A DNA stretch of 64,000 nt, taken from NCBI RefSeq assembly GCF_020524625.1, contig NZ_JAIVLL010000002.1, positions 372,001 through 436,000 on the forward strand, given 5' to 3'. A program made the translations under genes and the position numbers. This document shows, piece after piece, positions 46,013 through 54,910 of this stretch; the stretch's first letter is position 1, and every line of letters begins with the position of its first letter. This stretch comes from Brevundimonas poindexterae. Its GTDB lineage: Bacteria; Pseudomonadota; Alphaproteobacteria; Caulobacterales; Caulobacteraceae. The notes beneath the pieces are model-generated. The model had not been told where the DNA came from. It made no database searches and saw nothing but the letters and a program-made list of their open reading frames with translations.

Positions 46013-46747
46013 TCAGAGCTCCCGGGGCGTCGACGACGGCGGCGGAGTGGCCGGGCCGGTGCCCAGTCGACGCGCGATGGCGGCCTGCAGGTCGTCGGCG
46101 AAGCTCTCCAGGCGGGCGGCGAACTTGCCAGCCTCGATCGAGAAGGCGTTGTAGGCGATGTAGGCGGGGATGGCGGCGGCCAGGCCGATGGCCGTGGCGA
46201 ACAGGGCCTCAGCAATGGCCGGGGCAACCGTGGTCAGATTGGTGTTGCCGGCCGTCGCGATGGCGTCAAAGGCGTTCATGATGCCCCAGACCGTGCCGAA
46301 CAGACCGATGAAGGGGCTGGCCGTGGCCACGACCGACAGCACGCCCAAGCCGGTCTCGACGCGCTGGCTCTCGCGCGCGATCAGGCTGTCGAGGGCGCGG
46401 TCGATCCGCGAGATCAGCAGATGGCTCTGGGCCTCGCTCATCGTCTGGCGGGCGCGGGCCTCGCGCCAGTCGGTGATCGCCGCCACCAGCATGCGCGGCA
46501 GGATGGGATCGGGGTTCGGCCCGGCCTGATGGGCGATGTCCTCCAGCGAGCGGCCGGACGAGATGGCCTTTTCGAACTGGTCGGCCTGGCGGTTCAGTGC
46601 CGCGAACCGGAAGAATTTGTCGAGGATGATGGCCCAGGACCAGAGCGAGGCGATGACCAGTCCGATCATCACCACCTTGACCACCCAGTCGGCGGCCATG
46701 AACAGCTCCACGGGATTGAGCATCGAGGCTTCGGCGGGCACGGTCAT
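46013..46747 (-). CDS. tolQ: Tol-Pal system protein TolQ
   Basis: A 244-residue, three-helix inner-membrane protein (about residues 20-40, 137-160, 173-195). LGVLSVVATASPFIGLFGTVWGIMNAF is the MotA/TolQ/ExbB signature, with the pore-lining Thr/Ala/Ser residues of the third helix at VAPAIAEALFATAIGLAAAIPA. It forms the proton channel of the Tol motor. It is the first tol gene; ybgC precedes it by 121 bases. Confidence 0.97.
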   Translation of the reverse strand: MTVPAEASMLNPVELFMAADWVVKVVMIGLVIASLWSWAIILDKFFRFAALNRQADQFEKAISSGRSLEDIAHQAGPNPDPILPRMLVAAITDWREARARQTMSEAQSHLLISRIDRALDSLIARESQRVETGLGVLSVVATASPFIGLFGTVWGIMNAFDAIATAGNTNLTTVAPAIAEALFATAIGLAAAIPAYIAYNAFSIEAGKFAARLESFADDLQAAIARRLGTGPATPPPSSTPREL

Positions 46748-46868
46748 GAATCGATCCTGAGAACAGCGTCCCGCCTTTGCAGCGCCAAGGCGTGACCATT
46801 TGATGGCGGATTAGCGGGCCGGGCGCACCGCGTCATCCCCTTGCACGCAAGAGGCGCGGCCCCGCGCG

Positions 46869-47324
46869 TCAAATCCCTTCAGCCGGAGCCAGCCACGGCC
46901 GCACAGCCTCGATCAGACGCGGGGTCGGGCGGGCCGGGCGGCCGTCGGGGCGGATGCACACCGCCTCGACCGAGGCCCGGCACAGCAGCTCGCCGTCGCG
47001 CACGATCCGCTGATCGATCTGCATGCGCGGCCCCTTCATCGTCTCATAGGTGGTGAGCACCTGGAGCGCGTCGTCGATCCGGGCGGGCCTGAGGAATTCC
47101 AGCGCCATTTTCGACACGACAAAGGCCAGCGGCCGGTCCCCGTCCAGCAGGTCAGCGTGACCGATCCCCGCCGCCCTCAGAAAGTCCGACCGCCCGCGCT
47201 CGAAGAAGCGGACATAGTTGCCGTGATAGACCAGACCGGTGAAGTCGGTGTCCTCGTAATAGATCCGGACGGGCAGGATGTGGGTGCGCCCGTCGAAGCG
47301 GCCCGCGGTCGGCTGGTCGGTCAT
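46869..47324 (-). CDS. ybgC: acyl-CoA thioesterase YbgC
   Basis: A 151-residue hot-dog protein from ATG 47324. VRIYYEDTDFTGLVYHGNYVRFFERGR contains the catalytic aspartate of tol-pal-linked thioesterases, and MALEFLRPARIDDALQVLT follows. It hydrolyses acyl-CoA near the membrane; its position ahead of tolQ is conserved. The start overlaps the stop of the small upstream gene by four bases. Confidence 0.95.
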   Translation of the reverse strand: MTDQPTAGRFDGRTHILPVRIYYEDTDFTGLVYHGNYVRFFERGRSDFLRAAGIGHADLLDGDRPLAFVVSKMALEFLRPARIDDALQVLTTYETMKGPRMQIDQRIVRDGELLCRASVEAVCIRPDGRPARPTPRLIEAVRPWLAPAEGI

Positions 47325-47698
47325 CGCCCGCCCCTCGCATCCGGCACTGCGACGAAATAGTCGGGACATTCGCGGGCGATCTGTTCCCGGAACTCGCTCG
47401 ACAGGGGATCGGCGCTGGTCATCAGCCGGGTGGGCCGGGCCACGAAGGTCACGGTCGCCTCCCGACGGCCCGGTACCCCGGCGTGGCCACAGACAACGCC
47501 CGGCGTCTGCGCGTCGGTCATGTCGAACAGCGAAAGGGCGGGGTCATAGGCCTTCAGCTGGCCGCGCACCCGCTCGACGAGCGGCTCGCGCGCAAAGCTG
47601 CCCGTATCGGCCACGCGCCACAGGACGACCGCGCCGAGCACCAGAACGGCCGCGCCCAGTACAGTGATGATCCGGTTTGCACTGATGCGCCGCGCCAT
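47321..47698 (-). CDS. small membrane-anchored protein between ruvB and ybgC
   Basis: A 125-residue protein from ATG 47698 (a start at 47722 is less likely). One N-terminal helix (about residues 10-30; IITVLGAAVLVLGAVVLW) and an extracytoplasmic domain with two cysteines (VVCGHAGVPG and ARECPDYF) and a TFVARPTRLMTSADPLSSEF segment. No family is recognised. Its stop overlaps the ybgC ATG (ATGA), so it is translationally linked to the Tol-Pal operon. Confidence 0.82.
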   Translation of the reverse strand: MARRISANRIITVLGAAVLVLGAVVLWRVADTGSFAREPLVERVRGQLKAYDPALSLFDMTDAQTPGVVCGHAGVPGRREATVTFVARPTRLMTSADPLSSEFREQIARECPDYFVAVPDARGGR

Positions 47699-47767
47699 GC
47701 CGCCTCCCTGAAGGCCCAGCATGCCGGGGTTCGGCCTGAGGGTGAAGGGGGCAGCCGGAACGGAGGC

Positions 47768-48802
47768 CTATTTCCCGCCGAACAGACCGCCCTGCTCTGG
47801 CGCTCGAGGCGGCTCCGCCAGACCCAGGTGGGCATAGGCCTTGGCACAGGCCATGCGACCGCGCGGCGTGCGCTGGATGAACCCCTGCTGCAGCAGATAG
47901 GGCTCGATCACATCCTCAACCGCATCGCGGGCCTCGGCGATGGCCGCGGCCAAGGTGTCCATGCCCACGGGGCCGCCGCCATAGTTTTCGATCAGCGCCT
48001 TCAGGAAGCGCCGGTCCAGACTGTCCAGCCCGGCCTCGTCGACCTCCAGCCGCGACAGGGCCCGGGCCGCGACCAGCCGGTCGATGGTCGCCGCGCCCTC
48101 GGCATCGGCAAAGTCCCGTACGCGGCGCAGCAGGCGCCCGGCCACGCGCGGCGTGCCCCGTGCCCGGGTGGCGATCTCGCGCGCGCCGTCCTCGGCCATG
48201 GCGGCGCCCATCTTGCGCGCAGCGCCCAGAATGACCTTCACCAGTTCGTCGGGACTGTAGAATTCAAGCCTCAGCGGAATGCCGAACCGGTCGCGCAGGG
48301 GCGTGGCCAGCAGACCCGCCCGCGTCGTCGCCCCCACCAGGGTGAAGGGCGCCAGATCGATCCGCACCGAGCGCGCCGACGGCCCCTCGCCGATGATCAG
48401 GTCCAGCACGTGGTCCTCCATGGCCGGATACAGGATCTCCTCGACTGCGGGGTTCAGGCGGTGGATCTCGTCGATGAACAGCACATCGCGCGGTTCCAGA
48501 TTGGTCAGGATGGCCGCCAGATCCCCGGCCTTGGCCAAAATCGGCCCCGAGGTCGCCCGGAAGCCCACGCCCAGCTCGCGCGCCACGATCTGGGCCAGCG
48601 TCGTCTTGCCCAGACCGGGCGGTCCGAACAGCAGCACATGGTCCAGCGACTCGCCCCGCCCGCGCGCGGCGTCGATAAAGACCTTCAGATTGCCCTTGGC
48701 CTGGGCCTGCCCAACGAACTCGTCCAGCGTCTGCGGTCGCAACGCACGGTCATAGGTTTCGCCGGGCGTGGCATCGGCCGAGATGATCCGCTCGTCGGTC
48801 AC
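47768..48802 (-). CDS. ruvB: Holliday junction helicase subunit RuvB
   Basis: A 344-residue AAA+ motor. Walker [20 protein letters not shown], Walker [11 protein letters not shown], and the [22 protein letters not shown] sensor/arginine-finger block, then a winged-helix C-terminus ([12 protein letters not shown]). Hexamers drive branch migration with RuvA. Its start overlaps the ruvA stop by four bases. Confidence 0.98.
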   Translation of the reverse strand: MTDERIISADATPGETYDRALRPQTLDEFVGQAQAKGNLKVFIDAARGRGESLDHVLLFGPPGLGKTTLAQIVARELGVGFRATSGPILAKAGDLAAILTNLEPRDVLFIDEIHRLNPAVEEILYPAMEDHVLDLIIGEGPSARSVRIDLAPFTLVGATTRAGLLATPLRDRFGIPLRLEFYSPDELVKVILGAARKMGAAMAEDGAREIATRARGTPRVAGRLLRRVRDFADAEGAATIDRLVAARALSRLEVDEAGLDSLDRRFLKALIENYGGGPVGMDTLAAAIAEARDAVEDVIEPYLLQQGFIQRTPRGRMACAKAYAHLGLAEPPRAPEQGGLFGGK

Positions 48803-49416
48803 CGTCCCAACTCCTGCAACGCCGCCCGGATGACGGCCGACAGGTCCGCGTCCTCACCCAGCCGGATCAGGGCCTGATCCACGGCGCGGCGGGCATTGAC
48901 CTCGACCACGCCCAGCCCCAGCAGGGCCGCCACGGCCTCACCGGTCAGGGAAGGCGCCGCCGGCGTCGCGGCAACGGGTCCGGCGCCCGCACCGACCGTC
49001 AGACCTCCGGCGCCCAGCGGCTTGCCCTTCAGTTCGGTGACGATCCGCAGGGCAAGCTTCGGCCCCACCCCATTGGCGCGCGCCACGGCGGCCTTGTCCT
49101 CGCGGGCCACGGCGGCCGCCAGCTCACCGGGCGGCAGCACATCCAGCACCGACAGGGCTGCCTTGGGCCCCACGCCCTGGATTCCGGTCAGGGTGCGAAA
49201 GGCCTCCCGCTCATCCCGGGCCAGAAAGCCGTACAGGCGCGGACCGTTCTCGGCCGACCAGCTGCTCTCGATGTGCAGGGTCACCTCATCGCCCGGCGCC
49301 GGCATCCGCCCCAGCGTCCGCGCCCCGCAGGTCACGCCATAACCCACCCCCATACAGTCGATCAGGCAGTGGTCGGTCTCGACCTCGGCCAGCACACCCC
49401 GCAGCCGTCCGATCAT
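48799..49416 (-). CDS. ruvA: Holliday junction DNA-binding subunit RuvA
   Basis: A 205-residue protein from ATG 49416; a longer frame runs upstream through ruvC and is rejected. OB-fold ([15 protein letters not shown] ... [15 protein letters not shown]), helix-hairpin-helix pair ([17 protein letters not shown] and [17 protein letters not shown]) and a C-terminal RuvB-contacting domain after a Gly/Ala-rich linker. It lies in the ruvC-ruvA-ruvB order with ATGA overlaps on both sides. Confidence 0.97.
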   Translation of the reverse strand: MIGRLRGVLAEVETDHCLIDCMGVGYGVTCGARTLGRMPAPGDEVTLHIESSWSAENGPRLYGFLARDEREAFRTLTGIQGVGPKAALSVLDVLPPGELAAAVAREDKAAVARANGVGPKLALRIVTELKGKPLGAGGLTVGAGAGPVAATPAAPSLTGEAVAALLGLGVVEVNARRAVDQALIRLGEDADLSAVIRAALQELGR

Positions 49417-49919
49417 GCCGCCCCCGCCAGCAGGGCCCGCTTGCGCAGCTGGGCATGGGTGATGGCGACCGCCAGGGCGTCGGCGGCGTCCGCCGTCACA
49501 TCCCCCGCCGCCGGCAACAGGCGTTTGACCATGAAGGCGATCTGGCTCTTGTCCGCATGGCCGGCCCCGACCACCGCCTTCTTGATCAAATTCGGCGCAT
49601 ATTCGGCGACGCTCAGTCCGCACCGCGCCGGGGCCAGCATGACCGCAGCCCGGGCATGGCCCAGTTTCAGCGTCGAGGCCGGGTTCATATTGACGAACAC
49701 CTCCTCGATGGCCGCCTCGTCGCAGCCATGGGCCGCACAGATCTCGCCCACCGCCTCCAGCAGATGCAGCAGCCGCTCGCTGAACGGCGCCCGCTCGGGC
49801 GGCGCGACCACCCCGTGCGCGATCCAGCGCAGGCGCGACCCCTCGGCCACCACCACGCCCCATCCGGTGCGCCGCAGGCCCGGGTCCAGCCCCAGAATGC
49901 GAGTCGGTTCGTTCGCCAT
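49413..49919 (-). CDS. ruvC: Holliday junction resolvase RuvC
   Basis: A 168-residue nuclease. [16 protein letters not shown] carries the first catalytic Asp, [20 protein letters not shown] the Glu, and [14 protein letters not shown] the C-terminal Asp residues. It resolves four-way junctions made during recombination. It is the first gene of ruvCAB, and its stop overlaps the ruvA ATG. Confidence 0.97.
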   Translation of the reverse strand: MANEPTRILGLDPGLRRTGWGVVVAEGSRLRWIAHGVVAPPERAPFSERLLHLLEAVGEICAAHGCDEAAIEEVFVNMNPASTLKLGHARAAVMLAPARCGLSVAEYAPNLIKKAVVGAGHADKSQIAFMVKRLLPAAGDVTADAADALAVAITHAQLRKRALLAGAA

Positions 49920-49970
49920 CCGTTCTATGTGCCCGAAAGAGGGTTAGCGGGCAATGAACCTGGCCGCCGA

Positions 49971-50570
49971 TCAGCGTCCCGTCCGCGTCACATTGAGGTA
50001 GGGCCTTCCCTCATGAACCTTGATCTGCACCAGGGCGATAGGGCGTCGCTGGGTGGTGGTCGCAAGCGCAACCTCATCCTCGATCCAGACACGCTCTTCG
50101 CTCACGTACGGGCCGGTTCCGGAATAGGACCAGATCGGCCCCAACGCGGTTTGCCTCGGCTCAATCCCAAGCCGACGCGTGACCATGGCCTCTAACGTAG
50201 CGGCGTCCATCCGGGGCAGGTTACCCGGGTCGAATACGCAGGTGTGGGCGACAAGGCCCGACTCCACGGGTGGTCCTGTGGCTGAGAAAAAGAAAATCGG
50301 CGCCCCGCTGGGGATCAGCGACGGCCCGTAGCGTCCACTGACGATTGGAGCATCGGGTGTCGTAACCTGCGCAATAATTTCTTCCGGAACAGAGGGCCAC
50401 CCCGCCTCGGCAGCGGCGGCCTGCGCCGCTTCGGGCGCACCGAGCGTCGCCAGACAAAACTGGTCGAACCAATCAAAATAGCGTTGCTCAGTTCGCGAGG
50501 GCGCGATTTCCTGAGCCTGGGCAACCGTGACGGAGAACCAGAAGGCGGCAATGACCAGGCATCTGAACAT
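49971..50570 (-). CDS. exported protein of unknown function
   Basis: A 199-residue protein from ATG 50570; the first 16 codons of the longer open frame do not extend the signal. Signal peptide ([20 protein letters not shown]) ends near residue 20. Two cysteines (DQFCLATL and [10 protein letters not shown]) and a beta-rich C-terminus ([15 protein letters not shown] ... [17 protein letters not shown]) are visible. Base composition is slightly less GC-rich than the neighbours. No family is recognised. Confidence 0.78.
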   Translation of the reverse strand: MFRCLVIAAFWFSVTVAQAQEIAPSRTEQRYFDWFDQFCLATLGAPEAAQAAAAEAGWPSVPEEIIAQVTTPDAPIVSGRYGPSLIPSGAPIFFFSATGPPVESGLVAHTCVFDPGNLPRMDAATLEAMVTRRLGIEPRQTALGPIWSYSGTGPYVSEERVWIEDEVALATTTQRRPIALVQIKVHEGRPYLNVTRTGR

Positions 50571-50634
50571 GCCTCTACTCTTAGCCCTCAGCCAGCCAGC
50601 ATCAAGTGTGCAGCGCATGGGCCTGCCGGCAGTC

Positions 50635-51327
50635 TCAGTCGTCCCGCGGCGCCAGATCGTAGCCGATCACCCCCGGCACCGACTGGATGCGTCCCGCCAG
50701 CGCCGCGAGGTCGCGCGAGCGGACCGTCAGCCGCCAGCTCTGGCGGCACAGCTGTCCGTTCTCGATCAGCTCCAGCCGGACCCGCTTCAGCCCCGCATCC
50801 CCGGCGGTGAGCGCTTCCTCGACCGCCTGCGCCGTGTCCGCAGCCGTGCCGGGCCAGCGGACCTCGACATCCACCACGGTGCGTTCCGGCACCTTGCGGC
50901 TGATCAGCTTCAGGGCGGCCAGGATCGCCAGCGTTGCCAGCGCACCGGCCCAGCCCAGCCAGAACAGGCCGGCGCCGAACAGGATACCGAGCGCCGACAC
51001 TGTCCAGAGCGACGCCGCCGTCGTCAGGCCGTGGATGGAGAAGCCAGCCCGGAAGATCACCCCGGCGCAGAGGAAACCGATCCCGGTCAGCACCCCGTGC
51101 GCCATGCGCGTCGGGTCGGCGATCACCTGCTGGTCCGGAAGGACCGAGAACATCCACGCCCCCTGTGAGGTCGACGCCAGCATCAGCAGGGTCGAGGACA
51201 GGCAGACCAGAATGTGGGTGCGAAAGCCTGCGGCCCGCCCGCGCCATTCCCGCTCAAGACCGATCAGGGCGCCCGCGACAAGGGCGCTGAGGAGCGGCAG
51301 GCCATAGGTGAACAGCAGGGTCGTCAT
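50635..51327 (-). CDS. MgtC/SapB family membrane protein
   Basis: A 230-residue protein. Four to five helices at the N-terminus carry the family signature LSALVAGALIGLEREWRGRAAGFRTHILV and the GIGFLCAGVIFRAG motif; a cytoplasmic ACT-like domain follows from about residue 150 (ERTVVDVEVRWPG). MgtC modulates the F1Fo ATP synthase under low magnesium in Salmonella. It starts 15 bases after the hemerythrin gene ends, so both may share the EcfG-type promoter candidate at 51925-51900. Confidence 0.93.
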   Translation of the reverse strand: MTTLLFTYGLPLLSALVAGALIGLEREWRGRAAGFRTHILVCLSSTLLMLASTSQGAWMFSVLPDQQVIADPTRMAHGVLTGIGFLCAGVIFRAGFSIHGLTTAASLWTVSALGILFGAGLFWLGWAGALATLAILAALKLISRKVPERTVVDVEVRWPGTAADTAQAVEEALTAGDAGLKRVRLELIENGQLCRQSWRLTVRSRDLAALAGRIQSVPGVIGYDLAPRDD

Positions 51328-51342
51328 CGGGCGAGGCCGGCC

Positions 51343-51861
51343 CTAGCTGTGCTTCTCGATATAGCCGTCGACGTCCTTGTTGACCGGCTTAACCCCGGTG
51401 ATGTGCCGGGCCTGGAAGGCGGCATATTTCACGCCCAGATCGTGGCGGTCCTTCAGCGACACATTCCGGCGGAAGTCGGTCAGGCCCTGACGTTCCTCCT
51501 CGCCCATATGCTTGGAGTTGACGACATTGGCCTCGCCCACGGCGTCGATCCAGGCCTTGGTGCCGACCTTGTGCCTTTCGACGGCCTTGACCGCATCGCG
51601 CAGCTTGTTGTGGTCCTTGATGGCGTCCTCGGTCTCGCCTTCGACCGTCCCGTCGTCGGCGTCGTTGGCGCCTTCGCCCTTCTTCAGCAGGTCGGGATAG
51701 AAGTGGCGTTCCTCGGCCTCGGCGTGGGCATCGAGGAAGGCGGCCAGCCGGGTCCAGACCGCCGACAGCGCGTCGGTGTTGTCCGGGTCGATCTGCTCGA
51801 TCAGGCCGAACAGGCGGCGTTGTTCGGCGTGGTCATCCAGAATCAGCTGGCAGATATCCAT
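51343..51861 (-). CDS. hemerythrin-like (HHE) domain protein
   Basis: A 172-residue helical protein. Iron-ligand positions are visible in QLILDDHAEQRRLFGLIEQ, AFLDAHAEAEERHFYPDLL and IKDHNKLRDAVKAVERH, the HHE layout. Such proteins bind oxygen or protect iron in stressed cells. The C-terminal GYIEKHS tail is short. It heads a pair with MgtC; an EcfG-type promoter candidate lies about 40 bases upstream. Confidence 0.92.
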   Translation of the reverse strand: MDICQLILDDHAEQRRLFGLIEQIDPDNTDALSAVWTRLAAFLDAHAEAEERHFYPDLLKKGEGANDADDGTVEGETEDAIKDHNKLRDAVKAVERHKVGTKAWIDAVGEANVVNSKHMGEEERQGLTDFRRNVSLKDRHDLGVKYAAFQARHITGVKPVNKDVDGYIEKHS

Positions 51862-51899
51862 GGGGCCCTCGGGTCAAAGCGTTGCGGTTCGCCCTGACC

Positions 51900-51925
51900 A
51901 ACCCTTGAGGTCGCCCGGATGTTCC
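51900..51925 (-). promoter_or_regulatory. EcfG-type promoter candidate for hemerythrin-mgtC
   Basis: Minus-strand GGAAC (51925-51921), 17 bases, GGTT (51903-51900), in the 66-base gap after the yebC stop. It is one base from the CGTT box and has the alternative 17-base spacing that the consensus allows. Confidence 0.5.
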
Positions 51926-51927
51926 GG

Positions 51928-52701
51928 TCAGCCCGCGTACTGCGCCGCGTCCTCGTCCGAGATGTCCTCGTTCGAATAGACGCTCGACACGTCGTCCTCG
52001 GCGTCCAGCGCGTCCAGCAGCTTCATCAGCGTGCCGACGGCCTCGCCGGTGACCGGCACCAGCGACTGGGGCTTCCAGACGATGGCCGTCGATTTCGGAT
52101 CGCCGAGGATCTTCGACATGGCCTCGGCCACCTCGTTCAGGTCCTCGAAGGCGGTCCAGATGGTGTGGCCCGGAGCGTCCTCATAGATGTCGGGCTTTTC
52201 CAGATCGCTCTCGACGTCCTGGGCGCCGGCCTCGATGGCGGCTTCCATGACGGCATCCTCGCTGCCCGCCTCGGCCGCATAGGTGATCTTGCCGACCCGG
52301 TCCCACATGAAGGCGACCGAATTCATCTCGCCCAAGGCGCCGCCGTTCTTCTTGAACGCCGTGCCGATGTTAGAGGCGGCGCGGTTGCGGTTATCGGTCA
52401 GGGCCTCGACGATGATGCCGACGCCGCCGGGGCCGCGGCCCTCGTAGCGGACCTCTTCCATCGTATCGACGTCGCCGGACGAGGCCTTGTTGATGGCCCG
52501 CTGGATCACGTCCTTGGGCAGGCTCTCGGCCTTGGCGTTGTTGACCGCCAGGCGCAGACGCGGGTTCATGGCCGGATCCGGCAGGCCCGACTTGGCCGCC
52601 ACGGTGATGTCGCGCGACAGCTTGGAGAACAGCTTGGACCGCTGCGCATCGGCGCGGCCCTTGCGGTGCATGATGTTCTTGAATTTGGAATGGCCGGCCA
52701 T
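51928..52701 (-). CDS. YebC/PmpR-family regulator (TACO1 type)
   Basis: A 257-residue protein from ATG 52701. [28 protein letters not shown] and [36 protein letters not shown] are the diagnostic blocks. Members have been described both as DNA-binding regulators and, more recently, as factors that help ribosomes through difficult sequences. No Holliday-junction genes adjoin it, although ruvCAB is 2 kb downstream, a looser form of the usual yebC-ruvC linkage. Confidence 0.95.
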   Translation of the reverse strand: MAGHSKFKNIMHRKGRADAQRSKLFSKLSRDITVAAKSGLPDPAMNPRLRLAVNNAKAESLPKDVIQRAINKASSGDVDTMEEVRYEGRGPGGVGIIVEALTDNRNRAASNIGTAFKKNGGALGEMNSVAFMWDRVGKITYAAEAGSEDAVMEAAIEAGAQDVESDLEKPDIYEDAPGHTIWTAFEDLNEVAEAMSKILGDPKSTAIVWKPQSLVPVTGEAVGTLMKLLDALDAEDDVSSVYSNEDISDEDAAQYAG

Positions 52702-52850
52702 GGTCGTCGTCTCGGCAGTCGCGGGAGGGAATGTGAGGCGCGCCGCATAGCCCGGCGCGACGCGCTTGTCACCCATGGCCGCGCGGTGGGCCAGGGCGCG
52801 TACCCATAAACCGCCACTGCCAGGGGCCCGCTTGCAAGCGACAGGTCAAT

Positions 52851-52874
52851 GTCGGCTGCCGACCCTTGGCGGGC
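52851..52874 (+). repeat. cassette-type repeat, copy 1
   Basis: GTCGGCTGCCGACCCTTGGC continues GGGC. It lies one base after the stop of the leftward SnoaL-like gene (52876). Shares the GTCnGCTnCCGACCC...TTG core with four copies at 53431-54419. Confidence 0.55.
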
Positions 52875-52875
52875 G

Positions 52876-53340
52876 CTACAGTTGACCAAACCAAGCCAAT
52901 CGCCAACGATTGGTTTTGAAGGTCTCAGAGGTGATGTTCGCCTCCGCGACACGCCATGTCCCGGATTGTCGGGACCACCGATACGAGCCTCGCCGTTGGA
53001 GGACGATGTCTCGGCGCACGACGCCGAAAGCGTTCAGCGTGACTTCCGATGTTTGCGTGAGAGTTTCGATGACCTGCTCCCCGTCGAGGGAGACGGCCTC
53101 CCGCTCATACGAGGTCGCCGTTCTCTTGATCCCTCGCTCAAACTGGCCCCGAACCTGTTGGCGAAGCGCAGCGAAATCGATGGTCCGCCCGTCGATGCCC
53201 GTCCAGACTAGTTCAGGCGCGAAGAAGTCCATGTAAGCATCAAGGTCTTGGGCATCGAAGGCGTCCCAACTGACCCGATGCCTCCGGTCGAGTGCGTCGA
53301 GAGTGTCTGATGCAACTAGCTGGCCGTCGTCATCGCCCAT
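52876..53340 (-). CDS. SnoaL-like / NTF2-fold protein
   Basis: A 154-residue protein. Residues about 20-60 (HRVSWDAFDAQDLDAYMDFFAPELVWTGIDGRTIDF) are the opening of a SnoaL/DUF4440 cone-shaped fold, and VLQRRGSYRWSRQSGTWRVAEA is the closing beta-hairpin. Such folds occur in small enzymes and stress proteins; the function is not predictable. GC content here is visibly lower than in the surrounding genome. Probably monocistronic. Confidence 0.72.
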   Translation of the reverse strand: MGDDDGQLVASDTLDALDRRHRVSWDAFDAQDLDAYMDFFAPELVWTGIDGRTIDFAALRQQVRGQFERGIKRTATSYEREAVSLDGEQVIETLTQTSEVTLNAFGVVRRDIVLQRRGSYRWSRQSGTWRVAEANITSETFKTNRWRLAWFGQL

Positions 53341-53396
53341 TCGGTCAGGCTGTCATGGTCGCCTTGTGGAGGCAATGCTGCCTATGCTGCTAGAGG

Positions 53397-53445
53397 GTCT
53401 GCTTTCCGCGTAAAGCCGCGTGCCGGCGGTCGACCCATTGCGGAC
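53397..53445 (+). repeat. cassette-type repeat, copy 2 (split)
   Basis: GGTCTGCTTTCCGCG (53397-53411) and, after about 20 bases, CGACCCATTGCGGAC (53431-53445). The second half ends one base before the stop of the lipoprotein gene (53446). Confidence 0.6.
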
Positions 53446-53955
53446 CTACCACAGGGCCGGAGGCAGGTCGGTCCCATAGATGTCTCTATGAATGTCGTTC
53501 GCTAACCATTGCGCCCCACGCCGTTCGCGCGTCCGGGTCAGCCTGGAGCAAGCCGCCTCGGCCTGCCGCCCGTCCAGTTCGGAATTCTGGTTCTCTGGGT
53601 GAGCGGCCACCACGAGATTCCAAGCGCAAACCTGGATCGGACGCTGGATGACATCAGGTTCTTCGAACATCGTGATCAGGCGACGCTGGGCGGCTAAATC
53701 CCCCGCCAAAGCGGCACCTCGAACCGTTGCCCCGTCAGCCTCGACTGCTTGGCACTCCACACCCGCCTTCCGGGGACAGATGGGAGTTTCTGCCGCTGAG
53801 TATCCGAGGTTTATCCCCCACTCAGCGCGATGGTCCGGAGCGGTGTAGTTTCCAGCGGCGGCGGAAAAACGTTCAGCATCATATTCAGCGTCGTTCTCCG
53901 TGCAGCCTACGATGATAGCCAAACCTGCTAGCAAGCCATGCTTGAGTACTCGCAT
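53446..53955 (-). CDS. small putative lipoprotein
   Basis: A 169-residue protein. MRVLKHGLLAGLAIIVGC is a lipoprotein signal with the lipid-bearing cysteine at 18. The mature part has further cysteines (ICPRKAGVEC, CAWNLVV, ACSRL) that could form disulphides, and a C-terminal amphipathic segment WLANDIHRDIYG. No family is recognised. It is one of three small orphan genes in the lower-GC stretch, each followed by a repeat copy. Confidence 0.72.
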   Translation of the reverse strand: MRVLKHGLLAGLAIIVGCTENDAEYDAERFSAAAGNYTAPDHRAEWGINLGYSAAETPICPRKAGVECQAVEADGATVRGAALAGDLAAQRRLITMFEEPDVIQRPIQVCAWNLVVAAHPENQNSELDGRQAEAACSRLTRTRERRGAQWLANDIHRDIYGTDLPPALW

Positions 53956-54006
53956 CTGGCCCTCCCTCTCCTGCGCCCAAACCTTCTACATTGCTGCCTA
54001 CAGGAT

Positions 54007-54056
54007 GTCCGCTACCCACCCATTGGCGACAGTCTGCTCCCGACCCATTGCGGAAC
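54007..54056 (+). repeat. cassette-type repeat, tandem copies 3 and 4
   Basis: GTCCGCTACCCACCCATTGG at 54007 continues CGAC (ends 54030); directly after it GTCTGCTCCCGACCCATTGC at 54032 continues GGAAC (ends 54056). The tandem pair ends nine bases before the stop of the membrane-protein gene (54065). Confidence 0.7.
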
Positions 54057-54064
54057 TCTGATCG

Positions 54065-54355
54065 CTAGAACGGTTTCCAATAGTAGGGACCAAATCTGCA
54101 CCCGATCACGATAGCCGCCATCAGATGAAGGGGTACTGTGACCACTATGTAGCCAACTCCTAAGGCGACGCGGTAATCGCGGCTTGAGTTCATCTGGCTG
54201 ATACCAAAAAGCCCGGTTGCAACAGCAGCAACGAGAGCGACACGGTCGATCTCGACGCGGCTGAAATCGAGGGCATGTGAGACCCACACGTAAGCCGGTA
54301 GTGCGACTAGAGGAGCAATCAACAGTCCGGCGATTAGAAGTGAACGAAAGCGCAT
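54065..54355 (-). CDS. small membrane protein of unknown function
   Basis: A 96-residue protein with about three helices (residues 5-25, 38-57, 65-88; LLIAGLLIAPLVALPAYVWV, VALVAAVATGLFGISQ, VGYIVVTVPLHLMAAIVIGC). No conserved motif is recognised. Composition is lower in GC than the genome. It lies between repeat copies and may be a recent acquisition. Confidence 0.65.
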   Translation of the reverse strand: MRFRSLLIAGLLIAPLVALPAYVWVSHALDFSRVEIDRVALVAAVATGLFGISQMNSSRDYRVALGVGYIVVTVPLHLMAAIVIGCRFGPYYWKPF

Positions 54356-54395
54356 CGAGAACTCCTAAGGGGCCAGCTTGGCTACACGCGACAAG

Positions 54396-54419
54396 GTCCA
54401 CTACCCACCCATAGCTGAC
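54396..54419 (+). repeat. cassette-type repeat, copy 5
   Basis: GTCCACTACCCACCCATAGC continues TGAC. It is near-identical to copy 3 (GTCCGCTACCCACCCATTGG) and lies 54 bases after the stop of the thioesterase gene (54473). Confidence 0.65.
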
Positions 54420-54472
54420 CTTCCGCGAGTCCCCTTTTTGGAGGCTTCGCGGATCGCTACTGAGCACGCGAC

Positions 54473-54910
54473 CTAGGCGCGGAGGCCTTCAAGGAATCCC
54501 CGCATCTTGTCGTCGACCGGCACCGGCCGCTTGGTCTCGCGGTCGACATAGACGTGGACGAAGTGGCCGACGGCCGCCGCCTCGTCTTCCTTGTTGCGAA
54601 ACAGGCCGATCTCATAGCGCACCGAACTGGTCCCGACATGGGCCACGCGCACGCCCGCCTGGATCTCGTCAGGGAAGGCGGTTGGCGAGAAGTAGCGACA
54701 GCCCGTCTCGGCCACCAGGCCGATGACCGAGCCCTCGTGGATATCCAGCAGGCCGTTGACCACCAGCAGCCGGTTCACCGCCGTGTCGAACCACGAATAA
54801 TAGACGACATTGTTCACATGGCCGTAGACGTCATTGTCCATCCACCGCGTGGAGATGGCCTGGAACCGCTTGTAGTCCTCGCGCCGAGTCCGCTCGATCG
54901 TACCTGTCAC
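54473..54910 (-). CDS. acyl-CoA thioesterase, 4HBT family
   Basis: A 145-residue hot-dog protein with a GTG start at 54910 after GGGAGG; the open frame continues upstream but without support. STRWMDNDVYGHVNNVVYYSWFDTAVNRLL has the catalytic aspartate of the 4-hydroxybenzoyl-CoA thioesterase family, and SVRYEIGLFRNKEDEAAAVGHFVHVYVD follows. It hydrolyses acyl-CoA; the substrate is not defined. It ends the run of small genes in this region. Confidence 0.88.
   Translation of the reverse strand: MTGTIERTRREDYKRFQAISTRWMDNDVYGHVNNVVYYSWFDTAVNRLLVVNGLLDIHEGSVIGLVAETGCRYFSPTAFPDEIQAGVRVAHVGTSSVRYEIGLFRNKEDEAAAVGHFVHVYVDRETKRPVPVDDKMRGFLEGLRA

Noticed and set aside
48799..49863. Long frame extending ruvA through ruvC
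   Set aside because: The upstream part encodes an arginine/glycine-rich shadow of ruvC. True RuvA starts with MIGRLRG at 49416.
53397..54419. Integron gene-cassette array with attC sites
   Set aside because: The repeats are only about 25 bases, lack GTTRRRY/RYYYAAC core sites and long imperfect palindromes, and no integrase gene is in the window. The cassette-like spacing is reported, but not as an integron.
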